Below are positions 33,065 to 44,345 of a stretch of 64,000 bases of DNA, in pieces (the stretch's first letter is position 1; each line of letters starts with the position of its first letter). The notes under the pieces were generated by a model. That model was given only the letters and a program-made list of their open reading frames with translations. It ran no database searches and was not told the origin of the DNA. The DNA is taken from the NCBI GenBank assembly GCA_021234155.1, contig JAJEKV010000054.1, positions 6,654,655-6,718,654 on the forward strand, given 5' to 3'. Both the position numbers and the translations under genes were made by a program. The stretch comes from Isoetes taiwanensis. Taxonomy: Eukaryota; Streptophyta; Lycopodiopsida; Isoetales; Isoetaceae.

Positions 33065-34680
33065 CTAAAAGATTAGCTTGAAGAACTCGATTTTCAAACT
33101 CCTATGGGAAATGGAAGCAGGGGTTCCCCCTTCTCAAAAAGTGTTGCAGAAAAGGAGCCCCTGCTTCCCTTCCCCTATACAGTACAATGACCAAGTTTTA
33201 GAGCAACACCACCATTAATGAGATGAATACTTATATCCAATTAGATCTAGAAAAATATGGCACTTGATTATAATTGAGCCAACAAACTAGGACAAATCCG
33301 GATCTTAAACTTGCGGGAAGTAATGGATATTATATAAATGAGTTAAAGTATGGGTGGATGGCTCCATTTTATGAGGCATTAATAACAAACGCTAGGTTGC
33401 TTACGACATATAAGGGAATTGCCTGCTGGGCTAGATTCCAGCATTGGAATTTAGCCCACCAGGCCATTCCCGTGTACGTGAAGGTCGGGCAGGGTGCTTT
33501 CAGCTACGTGGACAATCTAGATTATACTTGTTGCAAAATGTGGAGCAGTGGTAGAAATAATTTCAGAATGTAGACCAAGAAGTACAGAACATAGACCAGG
33601 TGACATCCACAAAAAGACCACATGTCACAACCAGATTGATCCATACCTACCGAAAAGCGGCGGCTATAGGACGCTTAGACGCCTTTTCTCGCTTTGCCTT
33701 CCAATGATATACCCCACGCTCTATTTTTGCAAGCTTTCTTTGGGGTTTTGGGGCAAGCTTTCTACTTTCACCGTTGATTGATGACAGTGTGGCAGAATCC
33801 GGATGTCTAACAATCCTCCCTGTTACAGGTAAGGTCATGTGAGTGACCTTTCCGTAACCTTTCTTGTATATGTAACCCACAGCTAGGTGGAAATTCCTAG
33901 TAATTAGCGTGTAGGTTTTTTCCTGGTAACTTTTGGTTCTCACTTTTCAAGTGGCGCCGTTGTAGCACCGCTATTGTTATCTTTTTCCGCAGAGCATAGG
34001 GTGGGTTGCAATGGCGCCCAACTCCAGCCGTGGCGAGCAGAAGGGAAGCAAGACGTAGAGGGAGGGCTTAGCAAATCCAGCCTTGGCAAGCACGCGCGCA
34101 GGGAGGGTTTAGCAATGGTGTCAACTTATTGTTTTGTCTCTCGACCTAATAGTTTTGGCCCCTTAACGAACAACAATTTTCCATTTAGATATTGTACTAA
34201 AGGTAATAGATAGTAGATAATAAGCTATCAATGTAAAGTCACCACCTATCGCATCCAACACAAGTTTTAGTACTAAGAGCCTTATATTGGCCACTGTTGT
34301 GTTGGGACACTAGCCCCCCTCTAACGTGGCACGGATCCAGACCACATAATCTGCAAAATCAAGGGCTGAGATCTGTGCACGTCGCATGGTTTTTCTTTCT
34401 TTCTTTCTTTCTTTTTTTTTTTTTGGGGTGGTGTGTTTGAACCAATATCCATGGCATATCGAAGGGACATCTAGTCTCATGTCTGAATCAAACAACATAG
34501 CATATCCATGGCATATCCAAAGGATATCCAGTGTCATGTTTGAACCACAAAAGAACACGACTTATTTTTTGCTTTTTTCACTTTAGATTACAATGGCCAA
34601 TATTTACTAGTTTAGCTTCAAACAATGGGACAAAAGAAGACATGTACAAAATTGAAAGGAACAGACAAATGTTCTGCAAA
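33065..34680. repeat. 1.6 kb direct duplication, copy B
   Basis: Copy of 31,075-32,770, offset by about 1.99 kb. The hairpin is retained at 33113-33168 with the same perfect 11 bp outer stem. The internal 57 bp duplication near the 3' end is partly lost. A T-rich (CTTT)n run at about 34,390-34,420 differs in length from copy A. Confidence 0.85.
33274..33573 (+). CDS. Unrecognised 99-residue frame inside the duplication
   Basis: The frame reads in a protein-like way (LAGSNGYYINELKYGWMAPF, LLTTYKGIACWARFQHWNLA, IPVYVKVGQGAF) and is rich in Trp and Tyr. The copy at 31,375-31,584 preserves almost the same residues (Ile/Glu and Gln/Arg differences) but is interrupted upstream by a stop and downstream by a small insertion. 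Near-identity may simply reflect a recent duplication. No family is recognised. It may be an exon or transposon fragment; a real gene is not established. Confidence 0.25.
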   Translation: MSQQTRTNPDLKLAGSNGYYINELKYGWMAPFYEALITNARLLTTYKGIACWARFQHWNLAHQAIPVYVKVGQGAFSYVDNLDYTCCKMWSSGRNNFRM

Positions 34681-36762
34681 ATACTCATGAATAGAAATAC
34701 TAATCCAATCTGGACACATCTATACTGGCTATGGTAGAAGCAAACAAAACAAGGAAAACCATGTCCATCTAATCCTGCTGAAAGCCATGGCCATATTCAG
34801 AAAATGGAAGCCCGGAACCCAGCTAGAAAAATGCAGCATCTTTCAGAAATTTTCTTCTTCTAATAGAAATGTTTTGGGAACAATAGTTGCTGGTTGCTGG
34901 TTCCCGAACAAGAGAGTGTCCCCATAAAGTGGTAGTGCAAGACTTGAACATAAACTTCATACAACTTACTGATAAAATCGCTGGATCTAAATCAGTGAAT
35001 CAGTAAACTGACTGACTGGGCAATGGTTATGACAATTTCAATTACCCTTCGGATTTTTAAAATTCTAAAACGTTTCCAAAATACATGTAATTCTCTTCGA
35101 ATTTTCCTAATTTATGAAATCGTTCTTCTTTCTTGACCGAGATTTTGGCGCTACATACAATAATTTCCAGAATCTTATGGAAATGTAAGGGACAAATGGA
35201 TGCAGCTACCATGGACATTACTGATGTCCACGAGGGACTTTATGCATGGTTACATCAGGATTCTACACATAAACAAAGGGCCTCTTTCTTGACAATGTTA
35301 CAGACGTCCAAGCAAAACTGTGCATGCACTTCCCATCATAGCAATGCAATATAAACTAGAAGAACGACTAAATTTTGGAAAAAAAAAGTGTTCATGTTCA
35401 AAAAAATCTTGTGCAAGAGTGTAAGACCCAATATGATTGATTGGTCTCATCTTCAAATGCAAGTGAAGCTTCAACTCGAGGTTCAATCAAGTCAAGAAAG
35501 AAGAACGATTAGTAGAAAGGAAGTAGGAAAACTTGAAAAGAATTAAGAGCGCCTTGGGAATCCTTAAGATGCGAAGGCTGTTATGGGAGATTACTCAAAA
35601 GTTAAGGGTATTTTGATAAATTTACCAAAAACTTCTGTGAATGCTGAAGCATGTCGATTGAAAGGCATTTTGAAGGCTGACAAAAAAGTATTTTTGAAAA
35701 TTACATGTCCTTTTTACTTGTGGTTATGATCTTTACTTCAACCACTTTGAGACTGGTCTCTAGCTGCACTTATAAAGGTGACCTCGGCAATAATTCAAAT
35801 GCCCCGAATCGAAGCAGCAGATTCAATTTAAGAACCTCAGCAAGTTGTTTAACTGTTGGCCACCATGGCCAACATGTGCACACGTCCGTTATATACTCTG
35901 CATCATAAACTAATGTTTTTGAGCCAGTTATTTCCGTACTATACAATATGCGGGTTGATTTTTGCGAAGGGTTTTTTAATAGTAAAATCAGGGTAGAGCA
36001 CGACATTCATCTTCAACTCTGCAAAATATCACTTTGTCTTAAGAAATCGTGTCTGGACATATAGTCAGGAACAAATCACGCAACTCAAGATCTGAATAGA
36101 GGCAGAATCAAAACAGCTGACATTGATGTATCCAATAGACAAATCCAAAGCATGTTGATCTTTCATTTGCTCATGCAGTTGTACAGTTGTGGAACACTTT
36201 TGAATAGTTTGCTTATTCTATTGTGTTCTCTACACATCCTGCACACAGATGATTCGTGGCTTATTTCCAATGTAAAATTGGGTTAGAAGATATAGATTAA
36301 CTTGAACGGTTGGAAATATACTTATCGTTTTAAAAAGTCAAGTTATACCACTATGTTCTTCTGGCTTGCCTAGGTAACAAATATTAGTACCTATATGCAA
36401 AACCTCGTGATAGTGTTCATGATATGTCCATGCTACAGTTCAATTCCATTCAGGGCATATCCTATTTCTTTGAAGAAATTCAAAGTTTATCTAAAATCTA
36501 TATATCGTGTTCCCTTAACAGCAGCTGGCCAACGCAAGAGGTATTTGGTATGCCATTAAGAATAAATTTGGATTTAGATCATAAGAAATGTGCTTAGGAA
36601 CATCGCTATTAAAACGCTACATCCAGTAAAATTAGCAAACAGGAGCCTTTTACTATAATAAGATTAAAGGTCTGAGCAGCAAACAGCAAATAGCGAAAAA
36701 GGCCAAATGCAAATAGTATATATATATAACATGAAGAGAAGACTGTAAAGCAGTGATAAAAG
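34681..36762. other. Intergenic upstream of the SNAP-like frame
   Basis: AT-rich with small open frames on both strands (35133-35354 plus, 35705-35908 plus, 35770-36006 minus) that show no domain. A TATATATATA run lies at about 36,717-36,728, some 35-45 bp upstream of the SNAP-like ATG, too close to be judged a promoter with confidence. Confidence 0.4.
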
Positions 36763-37380
36763 ATGTCGTGTTGTTTACCAATATACCCGTTCAAGAGCAG
36801 GAAAAACGATTGTGTGGCAGAGTTAGAAGCCCAAGCTCAAAGGCTCCAAGAGAAGGCGTTGAAGACGTTAAAGGGGAGGTTTTTTTGCAGAGACAGACAT
36901 GCAAAAGTCTTTGATTTGCTATGGAGAGCTAAAGAAACGTACCAGGAAGCCAGAGCATGGGAAAAGGCAGCGAATTGTTGTCTCATCAACGCAGATATCC
37001 ACGCTAACAAATGGCCCGACGAATGGCTTGAAAAATGCTCCCGAGCTGATGCCGCCTTCTGCTACATGATGCTCCGTAGACACCAAACCGCTGCCGAGCT
37101 CTTCCTCAAAATTGCAAACCCTAAGGAGCCCCAGCTTTTCATGTACGCTGCAGAGGCTTATGAAATGATGGGTCACAAAAAACTCGCCAAAATGTACTAT
37201 ACTAAGGCTCAGGTTCTTTTCTCGGATTTGAAAGTTGAGGATTTAAGTAACCACTGCATGTCCAAGATTTTGCACAAGGTGCCTCCTCCAATTGCCTCAG
37301 ATACAATCACCTTGGGAATGGAGATCTGGTTGGCTGCTTCCTGTTGTTATGCCACCACCACTTACCTTCCTTTTGTTTGA
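36763..37380 (+). CDS. Alpha-SNAP-like protein, N-terminal piece
   Basis: An uninterrupted 205-codon frame. The start is fixed by an in-frame TAA only two codons upstream (36757-36759). After a Cys-rich leader the protein is helical and resembles the repeated helix pairs of SNAP proteins: LEAQAQRLQEKALKTLKGRF, then LLWRAKETYQEARAWEKAAN, then FLKIANPKEPQLFMYAAEAY and GHKKLAKMYYTKAQVLF. The pattern of a basic N-terminal helix followed by an AK-x-WEKAA motif is what points to SNAP. SNAPs bind SNARE complexes and recruit the NSF ATPase to take them apart after membrane fusion. The family is about 290 residues long, and after VPPPIASDT this frame departs and stops, so the C-terminal helices that activate NSF are absent. 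A pyrimidine stretch ending CTTTCAG at 37391 could be a splice acceptor. It may be a truncated or divergent copy; another helical-repeat protein is possible. Confidence 0.45.
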   Translation: MSCCLPIYPFKSRKNDCVAELEAQAQRLQEKALKTLKGRFFCRDRHAKVFDLLWRAKETYQEARAWEKAANCCLINADIHANKWPDEWLEKCSRADAAFCYMMLRRHQTAAELFLKIANPKEPQLFMYAAEAYEMMGHKKLAKMYYTKAQVLFSDLKVEDLSNHCMSKILHKVPPPIASDTITLGMEIWLAASCCYATTTYLPFV

Positions 37381-37548
37381 TCTCTTTCAGCCATGTATAG
37401 TGGTGAGTGCACGACCCATCTTGGTATGTTGTTAATTGTCCCATAACCTACGACTTTCCGTGGACGTCATAATATCATTCATCTGTCTATCTGTCTATAT
37501 ATCTATCTACCAATTTTTTATACGAGGTTATCCATCTATTCAAGTACC
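37381..37548. other. Short spacer with a CTATCTGT-type microsatellite
   Basis: Contains TCTGTCTATCTGTCTATATATCTATC at about 37,480-37,510 in pieces. No gene seen. Confidence 0.4.
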
Positions 37549-38430
37549 TCTGTTTTGCTTGATGTCTTTCATTTTCAAATTCTTATACAAAGGGTGAAAG
37601 AAGTCTTCATGGTGGTAACGTTTGTGATGTTTGTAGAAGCATGTCTAGATGGCAATTTCATTTAATATCTACAAGAAATTTATCGCGGCAGCCTTGTTTC
37701 TTTTGTCCAACTTGCTACAAAGGAGGTTTTGTTTAAGTCAAAGAGTTCTCAGTTTTGGACATGCAAAAAGTGACAAGTGAACTTGGAGAACTTGGAGAGT
37801 TCTAACCTCTATAATTGCTAATGTATTGATGCAAAATGGTTATCCAAAAAGATAAAATATGACACATTCACCCATAGCATTCCACATGGTTTCTTATTAA
37901 CTGTCAAAACAATTGTCATCCAAAAAGATAAAATATGACACATTCACCCATAGCTTTCCACATGGTTTCTTATTAATTGTCAAAACAATTGTCGAATATT
38001 TTAAAGGTGCAAGCAAATATTAATAAGGGCAGGGCATTCCATCCTCGTGCATTAATTTGTGCAGACACATTAGCACATGCACCAAGAGAAGTTACATTGT
38101 TATGCTGTTCATTTTGAGCATATGCTAGGCGTATGGAAGTCCAGCAAGCCATATCATATTCATTGATTCCCTTGAACACTCTCCATGCGTTTCTACGCAT
38201 CCGCATTTTTCATAGATATTTTAACACATCCCCACTTTCCCTAGATATTAATTTTTAAGGAAATCTCCAACGGTAATGACTATTTGCAATCAAATTCAAA
38301 AGCCAATACTTCTAGAGTACACCCTATATTAGCCGCTGATTTTTAATATGAAAAGCAATCGTGTGGCTATGTTTATTCTTTATCGGCATGTAATCCATTT
38401 TGAAGAGCTTTTAGGGTTTCATCCTTTTTA
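37549..38430. repeat. Partial copy of the subtilase-array unit (non-coding half)
   Basis: From TACCTCTGTTTTGCTTGATG on, this matches the second half of the 1.7 kb units (near 40,396, 42,067 and 43,785). It carries its own 76 bp tandem duplication (37842-37993). At about 38,137-38,160 it reads straight through the site that in units 1 and 2 holds a 90 bp retroposon. From about 38,306 it leaves the unit and matches 55,370-55,500 instead. Confidence 0.8.
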
Positions 38431-39477
38431 GCGGGGTTTCTTAACCTGAGATGCACGATTTCATGCGATTCTAGCCTATACATGTAGGCACCCCGTCACA
38501 ACCCTCCACGCCACGTCAGCTGTGATTTCCCAATCTCCTTCGTCTGTCGGCTTCCTGCATAGGCAAAGCGCAAGAAATGATTCCAAGAAATTGCACACCA
38601 CTCTATCGTGGGATTTTCTTGGGTTGGTTAATGAGCTAGCTAATTCCGTGACAGTCAGTGGCGATTCTCTTTGGAACAAGATTTTGGATATGATGTCATT
38701 GTCGGATTTCTGGATACAGGTAGCTAGTTACATACAGCTAGATTTCTAAACGAGGTGCATACTGGACTACCATAGTCGTCGGATGTGTCGATCCTATGAC
38801 CCAGATCTTATGTTGGGGCCTCTGGGCACCTCTCGTTTTGCTTATAGTCATTTATGATTGGAGGCGCCTATGATTTTGAAATATGAAATACGATTTCGTC
38901 TAAGGTTTTGAGGGAATATCGAACCTCTATACGGCTTTGCCTAAGATTTTAGAATGTGAAATATGGGGGCTTGAACCTCCATCAAAATAACTCAATATCT
39001 TAATAAGACTACTTTAACCAATATACCAGTAAGCTAATGTGATTATTTTTATTTTTTATCTTGAATCTATATTTTTTTTTATAACAATCTATTCAATTGT
39101 TTTAGGGATATATTGTCTATGGTTTCAGGAATTGTTATTTTTATATCCACATCAAATCCCCCTGGAACCCCCTGTTATTTGGCTACATATTGATATATGC
39201 AGATTGAGTTAATAATTATGTTTGCGTCTCAAGTGTATGGTCAGAATCTAGCAGCTATGACAATAGTTTAGTGGGTCCAATACCTAAAAGATGGAAAGGC
39301 TCGTGTATGAATGGGACTCAATTTAGCTTGACAAACTGTAACAAGTTAGAATAAAATGCATAATTACTTGCGTTTTATAAGATTGTGATTAGTAGGTTAA
39401 TGTTTACAACATGAAGTTGATAGAGGCCAAATATTTCTCAAAAGGGTACGAAGCATGCTAGGATCTTCTTTAAATGA
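38431..39477. other. Spacer before the array, no gene seen
   Basis: AT-rich sequence with short frames on both strands (38522-38749 plus, 38476-38679 minus) that have no recognisable domain. Confidence 0.4.
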
Positions 39478-40310
39478 GATCATACAGGGAATTTTAAGTC
39501 TCCAAGGGACGCTGATGGGCATGGAACTCATACTTCATCAACAACTGGAGGGAGTTTTGTGGAAGGTGCAAATCTGTTAGGGTTTGCAAATGGAACAACC
39601 AAAGGTGGAGCGACGGCCGCTAGAATAGCAGTGTACAAAGTGTGTTGGGACTTCTGCTATGATGCAGACTTACTTGCAACATATGATGAAGCAATCCAAG
39701 ATGGAGTTGACGTGTTGAGTGTATCACTTGGTGCAGCTCCACATGGCTCCTACCTTGAAGATTCTGCTTCCATAGCCACTTTTCATGCCCTAGAGCATGA
39801 AATCAGGGTCGATGCTCTGCAGGCAATAGTAGCCCTTTTCCTTATTCTATTTCGAATGTAGCAACTTAGATTCTCACAGTTGCTGCTAGCACTATCGGAC
39901 AGCGCTTCGAATCCAACGTTACACTTGGTAACAATGTCACCTTTAGGGTATGAGCTTAAAATGAGATTGTTCAACTTCCTTTTGGTTATTTTTAATGCTA
40001 AGCATCTTTTGTGAATTGCATGGTGAGAGTCTGAACCCTATCAAACTAGAAAACAGGTTTTATTCACTTGTTTCTGGCACAACTGCAGAGGGTAACTTGA
40101 TGACTCAACTTCAACATATATGCTGGTTGCATAACCTAAGCTTAGTCTGATCTTATAATGTGGTTTATGGATAGCGCATCACTTTGTTATATGTTAGATC
40201 AATTGGATCCAGATCTAGTAAAAGGAAAGATTGTAGCTTATAAGAGAGGACTTAATCCGCGCACAAGGAGAGGCTGTAAGATAAGCTGGTAGAAACGTGG
40301 CTTTTCATGC
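39478..40310 (+). pseudogene. Subtilase (S8, cucumisin-type) pseudogene, unit 1
   Basis: The frame reads GNFKSPRDADGHGTHTSSTT with the catalytic His at 39520-39522, then ARIAVYKVCWDFCYDADLLA, AIQDGVDVLSVSLGAAPHGS and EHEIRV, all typical of plant secreted subtilases. A frame change leads to AGNSSPFPYSISNVAT, a TAG at 39867-39869, and ILTVAAS through NNVTFR. A GT-AG type intron follows (donor GTATGAG near 39,949), but here the acceptor reads TTGCATGG where the other units have TTGCAGGG. After it come GESLNPIKLENRFYSLVSGT and later DPDLVKGKIVAYKRGLNPRT from the inserted protease-associated domain. The catalytic Asp part upstream and the Ser part downstream are absent. Such enzymes act in the cell wall space; this copy cannot. 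Confidence 0.8.
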
Positions 40311-40892
40311 TCGTAAAGGCTTGCAAAACTTCACTTCACTGGTTTCTTGGATCTGAAAGGAAAAGGAATCATTGTAATCAAACTTTTTCTATTGAAGTAC
40401 CTCTGTTTTGCTTGATGTCTTTCATTTTCAAATTATTATACAAAGGGTGAAAGAAGTCTTCATGGTGGTAATGTTTGTGATGTTTGTAGAAGCGGCAATT
40501 TCATTTAATATCTACAAGAAATTTATCGCGGCAGTCTTGTTTCTTTTGTCCAACTTGCTGCAAAGGAGGTTTTGTTTAAGTCAAAAGTTCTCAGTTTTGG
40601 ATATGCAAAAAGTAACAAGTAAACTTAGAGAGTTCTACCCTCTGTAATTGCTAATAGATTGAGGCAAAATGGTTATCCAAAAAGATAAAAACATGACACA
40701 TTTACCCATAGTTTTCCACATGGCAAAACAATCGAAACAATCGTCAAAATATTTTAAAGGTGCAAGCAAGTATTAATAATGGCATTCCATCCTCGTGCAT
40801 TGATTTGTGCAGACACACCAGCACATGCATCAAAAGAAGTTACATTGTTATACTGTTCATTTTGAGCAATGCTAGGCATATGGAAATCCAGC

Positions 40893-41012
40893 AAGCCATA
40901 TCATATTCTTTTTTTTTTATTGAAGGCCTATATGTATATTATATAAATAAGGTTACAAAATTTACTTTTTACTTTTTACAGGGAAGTATAACCCTTAAAG
41001 CCATATCATATT
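40893..41012 (-). mobile_element. 90 bp poly(A) retroposon with target-site duplication (unit 1)
   Basis: The insert 40908-40997 is flanked by exact copies of AAGCCATATCATATT (40893-40907 and 40998-41012). Read on minus, the insert ends in a run of A after CAATA, as expected for a 5'-truncated product of LINE-driven retroposition. The empty site is preserved at about 38,143-38,157. Homology with 49,268-49,291 (GGTTACAAAATTTAC) suggests further family members. Confidence 0.85.
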
Positions 41013-41318
41013 CATTGATTCCCTTGAACACTCTCCATGCATTTCTACACATCCCCACTTTTCATAGATATTTTAACACATCCACACTTTCCCTACCAAC
41101 CGTAATGACTATTTGCAATCAAATTCAAAAGCCAATATGTTAAAGTATGTGCTTATCCTTAAGGAGAAGAGCCAGGAAGAACATAAGATATCTCAATTAT
41201 TACTCTATTTTTTGCTACAGTATGCTTTTCTTCACAATCGTTTCACCACTTCGAGGATAAGCAACAAGCATAACACTTCATCATCATAAAACATCATGTC
41301 AATATCTAGCATGACAAA

Positions 41319-41930
41319 GTGTGTTGGGACTTCTGCTATGATGCAGACTTACTTGCAACATATGATGAAGCAATCCAAGATGGAGTTGACGTGTTGAGTG
41401 TATCACTTGGTGCAGCTCCACATGGCTCCTACCTTGAAGATTCTGCTTCCATAGCCACTTTTCATGCCCTAGAGCATGGAATCAGGGTTGATGCTCTGCA
41501 GGCAATAGTGGCCCTTTTCCTTATTCTATTCCGAATGTAGCAACTTAGATTCTCACAATTGCTGCTAGCACTATCGGACGGCGCTTCGAATCCAACGTTA
41601 CACTTGGTAACAATGTCACCTTTAGGGTATGAGCTTAAAATGAGATTGTTCAACTTCCTTTTGGTTATCTTTTGTGAATTGCAGGGTGAGAGTCTGAGCC
41701 CTATCAAACTAGAAAACAGGTTTTATTCACTTGTTTCTGGCACAACTGCAGAGGGTAACTTGATGACTCAACTTCAACATATATGCTGGTTGCATAACCT
41801 AAGCTTAGTCTGATCTTATAATGTGGTTTATGGATAGCGCATCACTTTGTTGTATGTTAGATCAATTGGATCCAGATCTAGTAAAAGGAAAGATTGTAGC
41901 TTGTAAGAGAGGACTTAATTCAAAAGCATG
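41319..41930 (+). pseudogene. Subtilase pseudogene, unit 2
   Basis: Starts in mid-exon at CWDFCYDADLLATYDEAIQD and runs to HALEHGIRV. A frame change then leads to AGNSGPFPYSISNVAT (keeping the Gly of the family's GNSGP motif) and TAG at 41546-41548. The intron is shorter than in units 1 and 3 (it lacks a TTTTTAATGCTAAGC piece) but keeps the TTGCAG acceptor. The next exon gives GESLSPIKLENRFYSLVSGT. The catalytic His, Asp and Ser are all absent, so no protease activity is possible. Confidence 0.8.
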
Positions 41931-42576
41931 AGAAAAAAGGAGAGGTCAGAAGATAAGCTGGTAGAAACGTGGCTTTTCATGCTCGTAAAGGCTTGCAAAA
42001 CTTCACTTCACTGGTTTCTTGGATTTGAAAGGAAAAGGAATCATTGTAATCAAAACTTTTTCTATTGAAGTACCTCTGTTTTGCTTAATATCTTTCATTT
42101 TCAAATTATTATACAAAGGGTGAAAGAAGTCTTCATGGTGGTAATGTTTGTGATGTTTGTAGAAGCGGCAATTTCATTTAATATCTACAAGAAATTTATC
42201 GCGGCAGTCTTGTTTCTTTTGTCCAACTTGCTGCAAAGGAGGTTTTGTTTAAGTCAAAAGTTCTCAGTTTTGGATATGCAAAAAGTGACAAGTAAACTTA
42301 GAGAGTTCTACCCTCCTCAGAATTGCTAATAGATTGAGGCAAAATGGTTATCCAAAAAGATAAAAACATGACACATTTACCCATAGCTTTCCACATGGCA
42401 AAACAATCGAAACAATCGAAACAATCGTCAAAATATTTTAAAGGTGCAAGCAAGTATCAATAATGGCATTCCATCCTCGTGCACTGATTTGTGCAGACAC
42501 ACCAGCACATGCATCAAAAGAAGTTACATTGTTATACTGTTCATTTTGAGCAATGCTAGGCATATGGAAGTCCAGC

Positions 42577-42696
42577 AAGCCATATCATATTCTTTTTTTT
42601 TTATTGAAGGCCTATATGTATATTATATAAATAAGGTTACAAAATTTACTTTTTACTTTTTACTGGGAAGTATAACCCTTAAAGCCATATCATATT
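42577..42696 (-). mobile_element. 90 bp poly(A) retroposon with target-site duplication (unit 2)
   Basis: The insert 42592-42681 has the same 15 bp duplication at 42577-42591 and 42682-42696 as in unit 1. The identical site shows one insertion later copied by the tandem amplification, not two events. Confidence 0.85.
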
Positions 42697-43017
42697 CATT
42701 GATTCCCTTGAACACTCTCCATGCATTTCTACACATCCCCACTTTTCATAGATATTTTAACACATCCACACTTTCCCTAGATATTAATTTTTAAGGAAAT
42801 CTCCAACCGTAATGACTATTTGCAATCAAATTCAAAAGCCAATATGTTAAAGTATGTGCTTATCCTTAAGGAGAAGAGCCAGGAAGAACATAAGATATCT
42901 CAATTATTACTCTATTTTTTGCTACAGTATGCTTTTCTTCACAATCGTTTCACCACTTCGAGGATAAGCAATAAGCATAACACTCCATCATCATAAAACA
43001 TCATGCCAATATCTAGC

Positions 43018-44345
43018 ATGACAAAGTGTGTTGGGACTTCTGCTATGATGCAGACTTACTTGCAACATATGATGAAGCAATCCAAGATGGAGTTGACGTG
43101 TTGAGTGTATCACTTGGTGCAGCTCCACATGGCTCCTACCTTGAAGATTCTGCTTCCTTAGCCACTTTTCATGCCCTAGAGCATGAAATCAGGGTTGATG
43201 CTCTGCAGGCAATAGTGGCCCTTTTTCTTATTCTATTGCGATTGTAGCAACTTAGATTCTCACAATTGCTGCTAACTATCGGACGGCGCTTTGAATCCAA
43301 CGTTACACTTGGTAACAATGTCACCTTTAGGGTATGAGCTTAAAATGAGATTGTTCAACTTCCTTTTGGTTATTTTTAATGCTAAGCATCTTTTGTGAAT
43401 TGCAGGGTGAGAGTCTGAGCCCTATCAAACTAGAAAACAGGTTTTATTCACTTGTTTCTGGCATAACTGCAGAGGGTAACTTGATGACTCAACTTCAACA
43501 TATATGCTGGTTGCATAACCTAAGCTTAGTCTGATCTTATAATGTGGTTTATGGATAGCGCATCACTTTGTTGTATGTTAGATCAATTGGATCCAGATCT
43601 AGTAAAAGGAAAGATTGTAGCTTGTAAGAGAGGACTTAATCCGCGCACAGAAAAAGGAGAGGTTGTAAGATAAGCTGGTAGAAACGTGGCTTTTCATGCT
43701 CGTAAAGGCTTGCAAAACTTCACTTCACTGGTTTCTTGGATCTGAAAGGAAAAGGAATCATTGTAATCAAAACTTTTTCTATTGAAGTACCTCTGTTTTG
43801 CTTGATGTCTTTCATTCTCAAATTATTATACAAAGGGTGAAAGAAGTCTTCATGGTGGTAATGTTTGTGATGTTTGTAGAAGCGGCAATTTCATTTAATA
43901 TCTACAAGAAATTTATCGCGGCAGTCTTGTTTCTTTTGTCCAACTTGCTGCAAAGGAGGTTTTGTTTAAGTCAAAAGTTCTCAGTTTTGGATATGCAAAA
44001 AGTGACAAGTAAACTTAGAGAGTTTTACCCTCTGTAATTGCTAATAGATTGAGGCAAAATGGTTATCCAAAAAGATAAAAACATGACACATTTACCCATA
44101 GCTTTCCACATGGCAAAACAATCGAAACAATCGAAACAATCGTCAAAATATTTTAAAGGTGCAAGCAAGTATTAATAATGGCATTCCATCCTCGTGCATT
44201 GATTTGTGCAGACACACCAGCACATGCATCAAAAGAAGTTACATTGTTATACTGTTCATTTTGAGCAATGGTAGGCATATGGAAGTCCAACAAGCCATAT
44301 CATATGCTTTTTTTTTTATTGAAGGCCTATATGTATATTATATAA
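43018..44345 (+). repeat. Tandem array unit 3 (truncated)
   Basis: Matches units 1 and 2 up to the retroposon, where it stops inside the insert (TATATTATATAAAC) and joins the AGATTC composite repeat. Confidence 0.8.
43026..43660 (+). pseudogene. Subtilase pseudogene, unit 3
   Basis: As unit 2: CWDFCYDADLLATYDEAIQD to HALEHEIRV, a frame change, a stop at 43253-43255 at the same codon as in the other units, then a long-form intron with a TTGCAG acceptor and GESLSPIKLENRFYSLVSG. A Lys/Arg-rich piece of the protease-associated domain follows (LVKGKIVACKRGLNPRTEKG), the best preserved of the three. Missing all catalytic residues. Confidence 0.8.

Larger units (their letters stand above)
39478..41310 (+). 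repeat. Tandem array unit 1
   Basis: Contains the subtilase fragment, then the 37.5 kb-type non-coding half, a 90 bp retroposon, and a 3' part ending near AATATCTAGCAT. Only this unit extends upstream of KVCWDF to include the HGTH exon, so it is closest to the source gene. The distance to the same point in unit 2 is 1679 bp. Confidence 0.85.
41311..43017 (+). repeat. Tandem array unit 2
   Basis: 1707 bp to the same point in unit 3. It starts ATGACAAAGTGTGTTGGG, so the HGTH exon is missing: the unit joint fuses the 3' flank to the middle of the subtilase exon. Confidence 0.85.

Noticed and set aside
38938-39010. A possible tRNA (GCTTGAACCTCC resembles a T-arm)
   Set aside because: No matching acceptor, D or anticodon stems could be formed around it.
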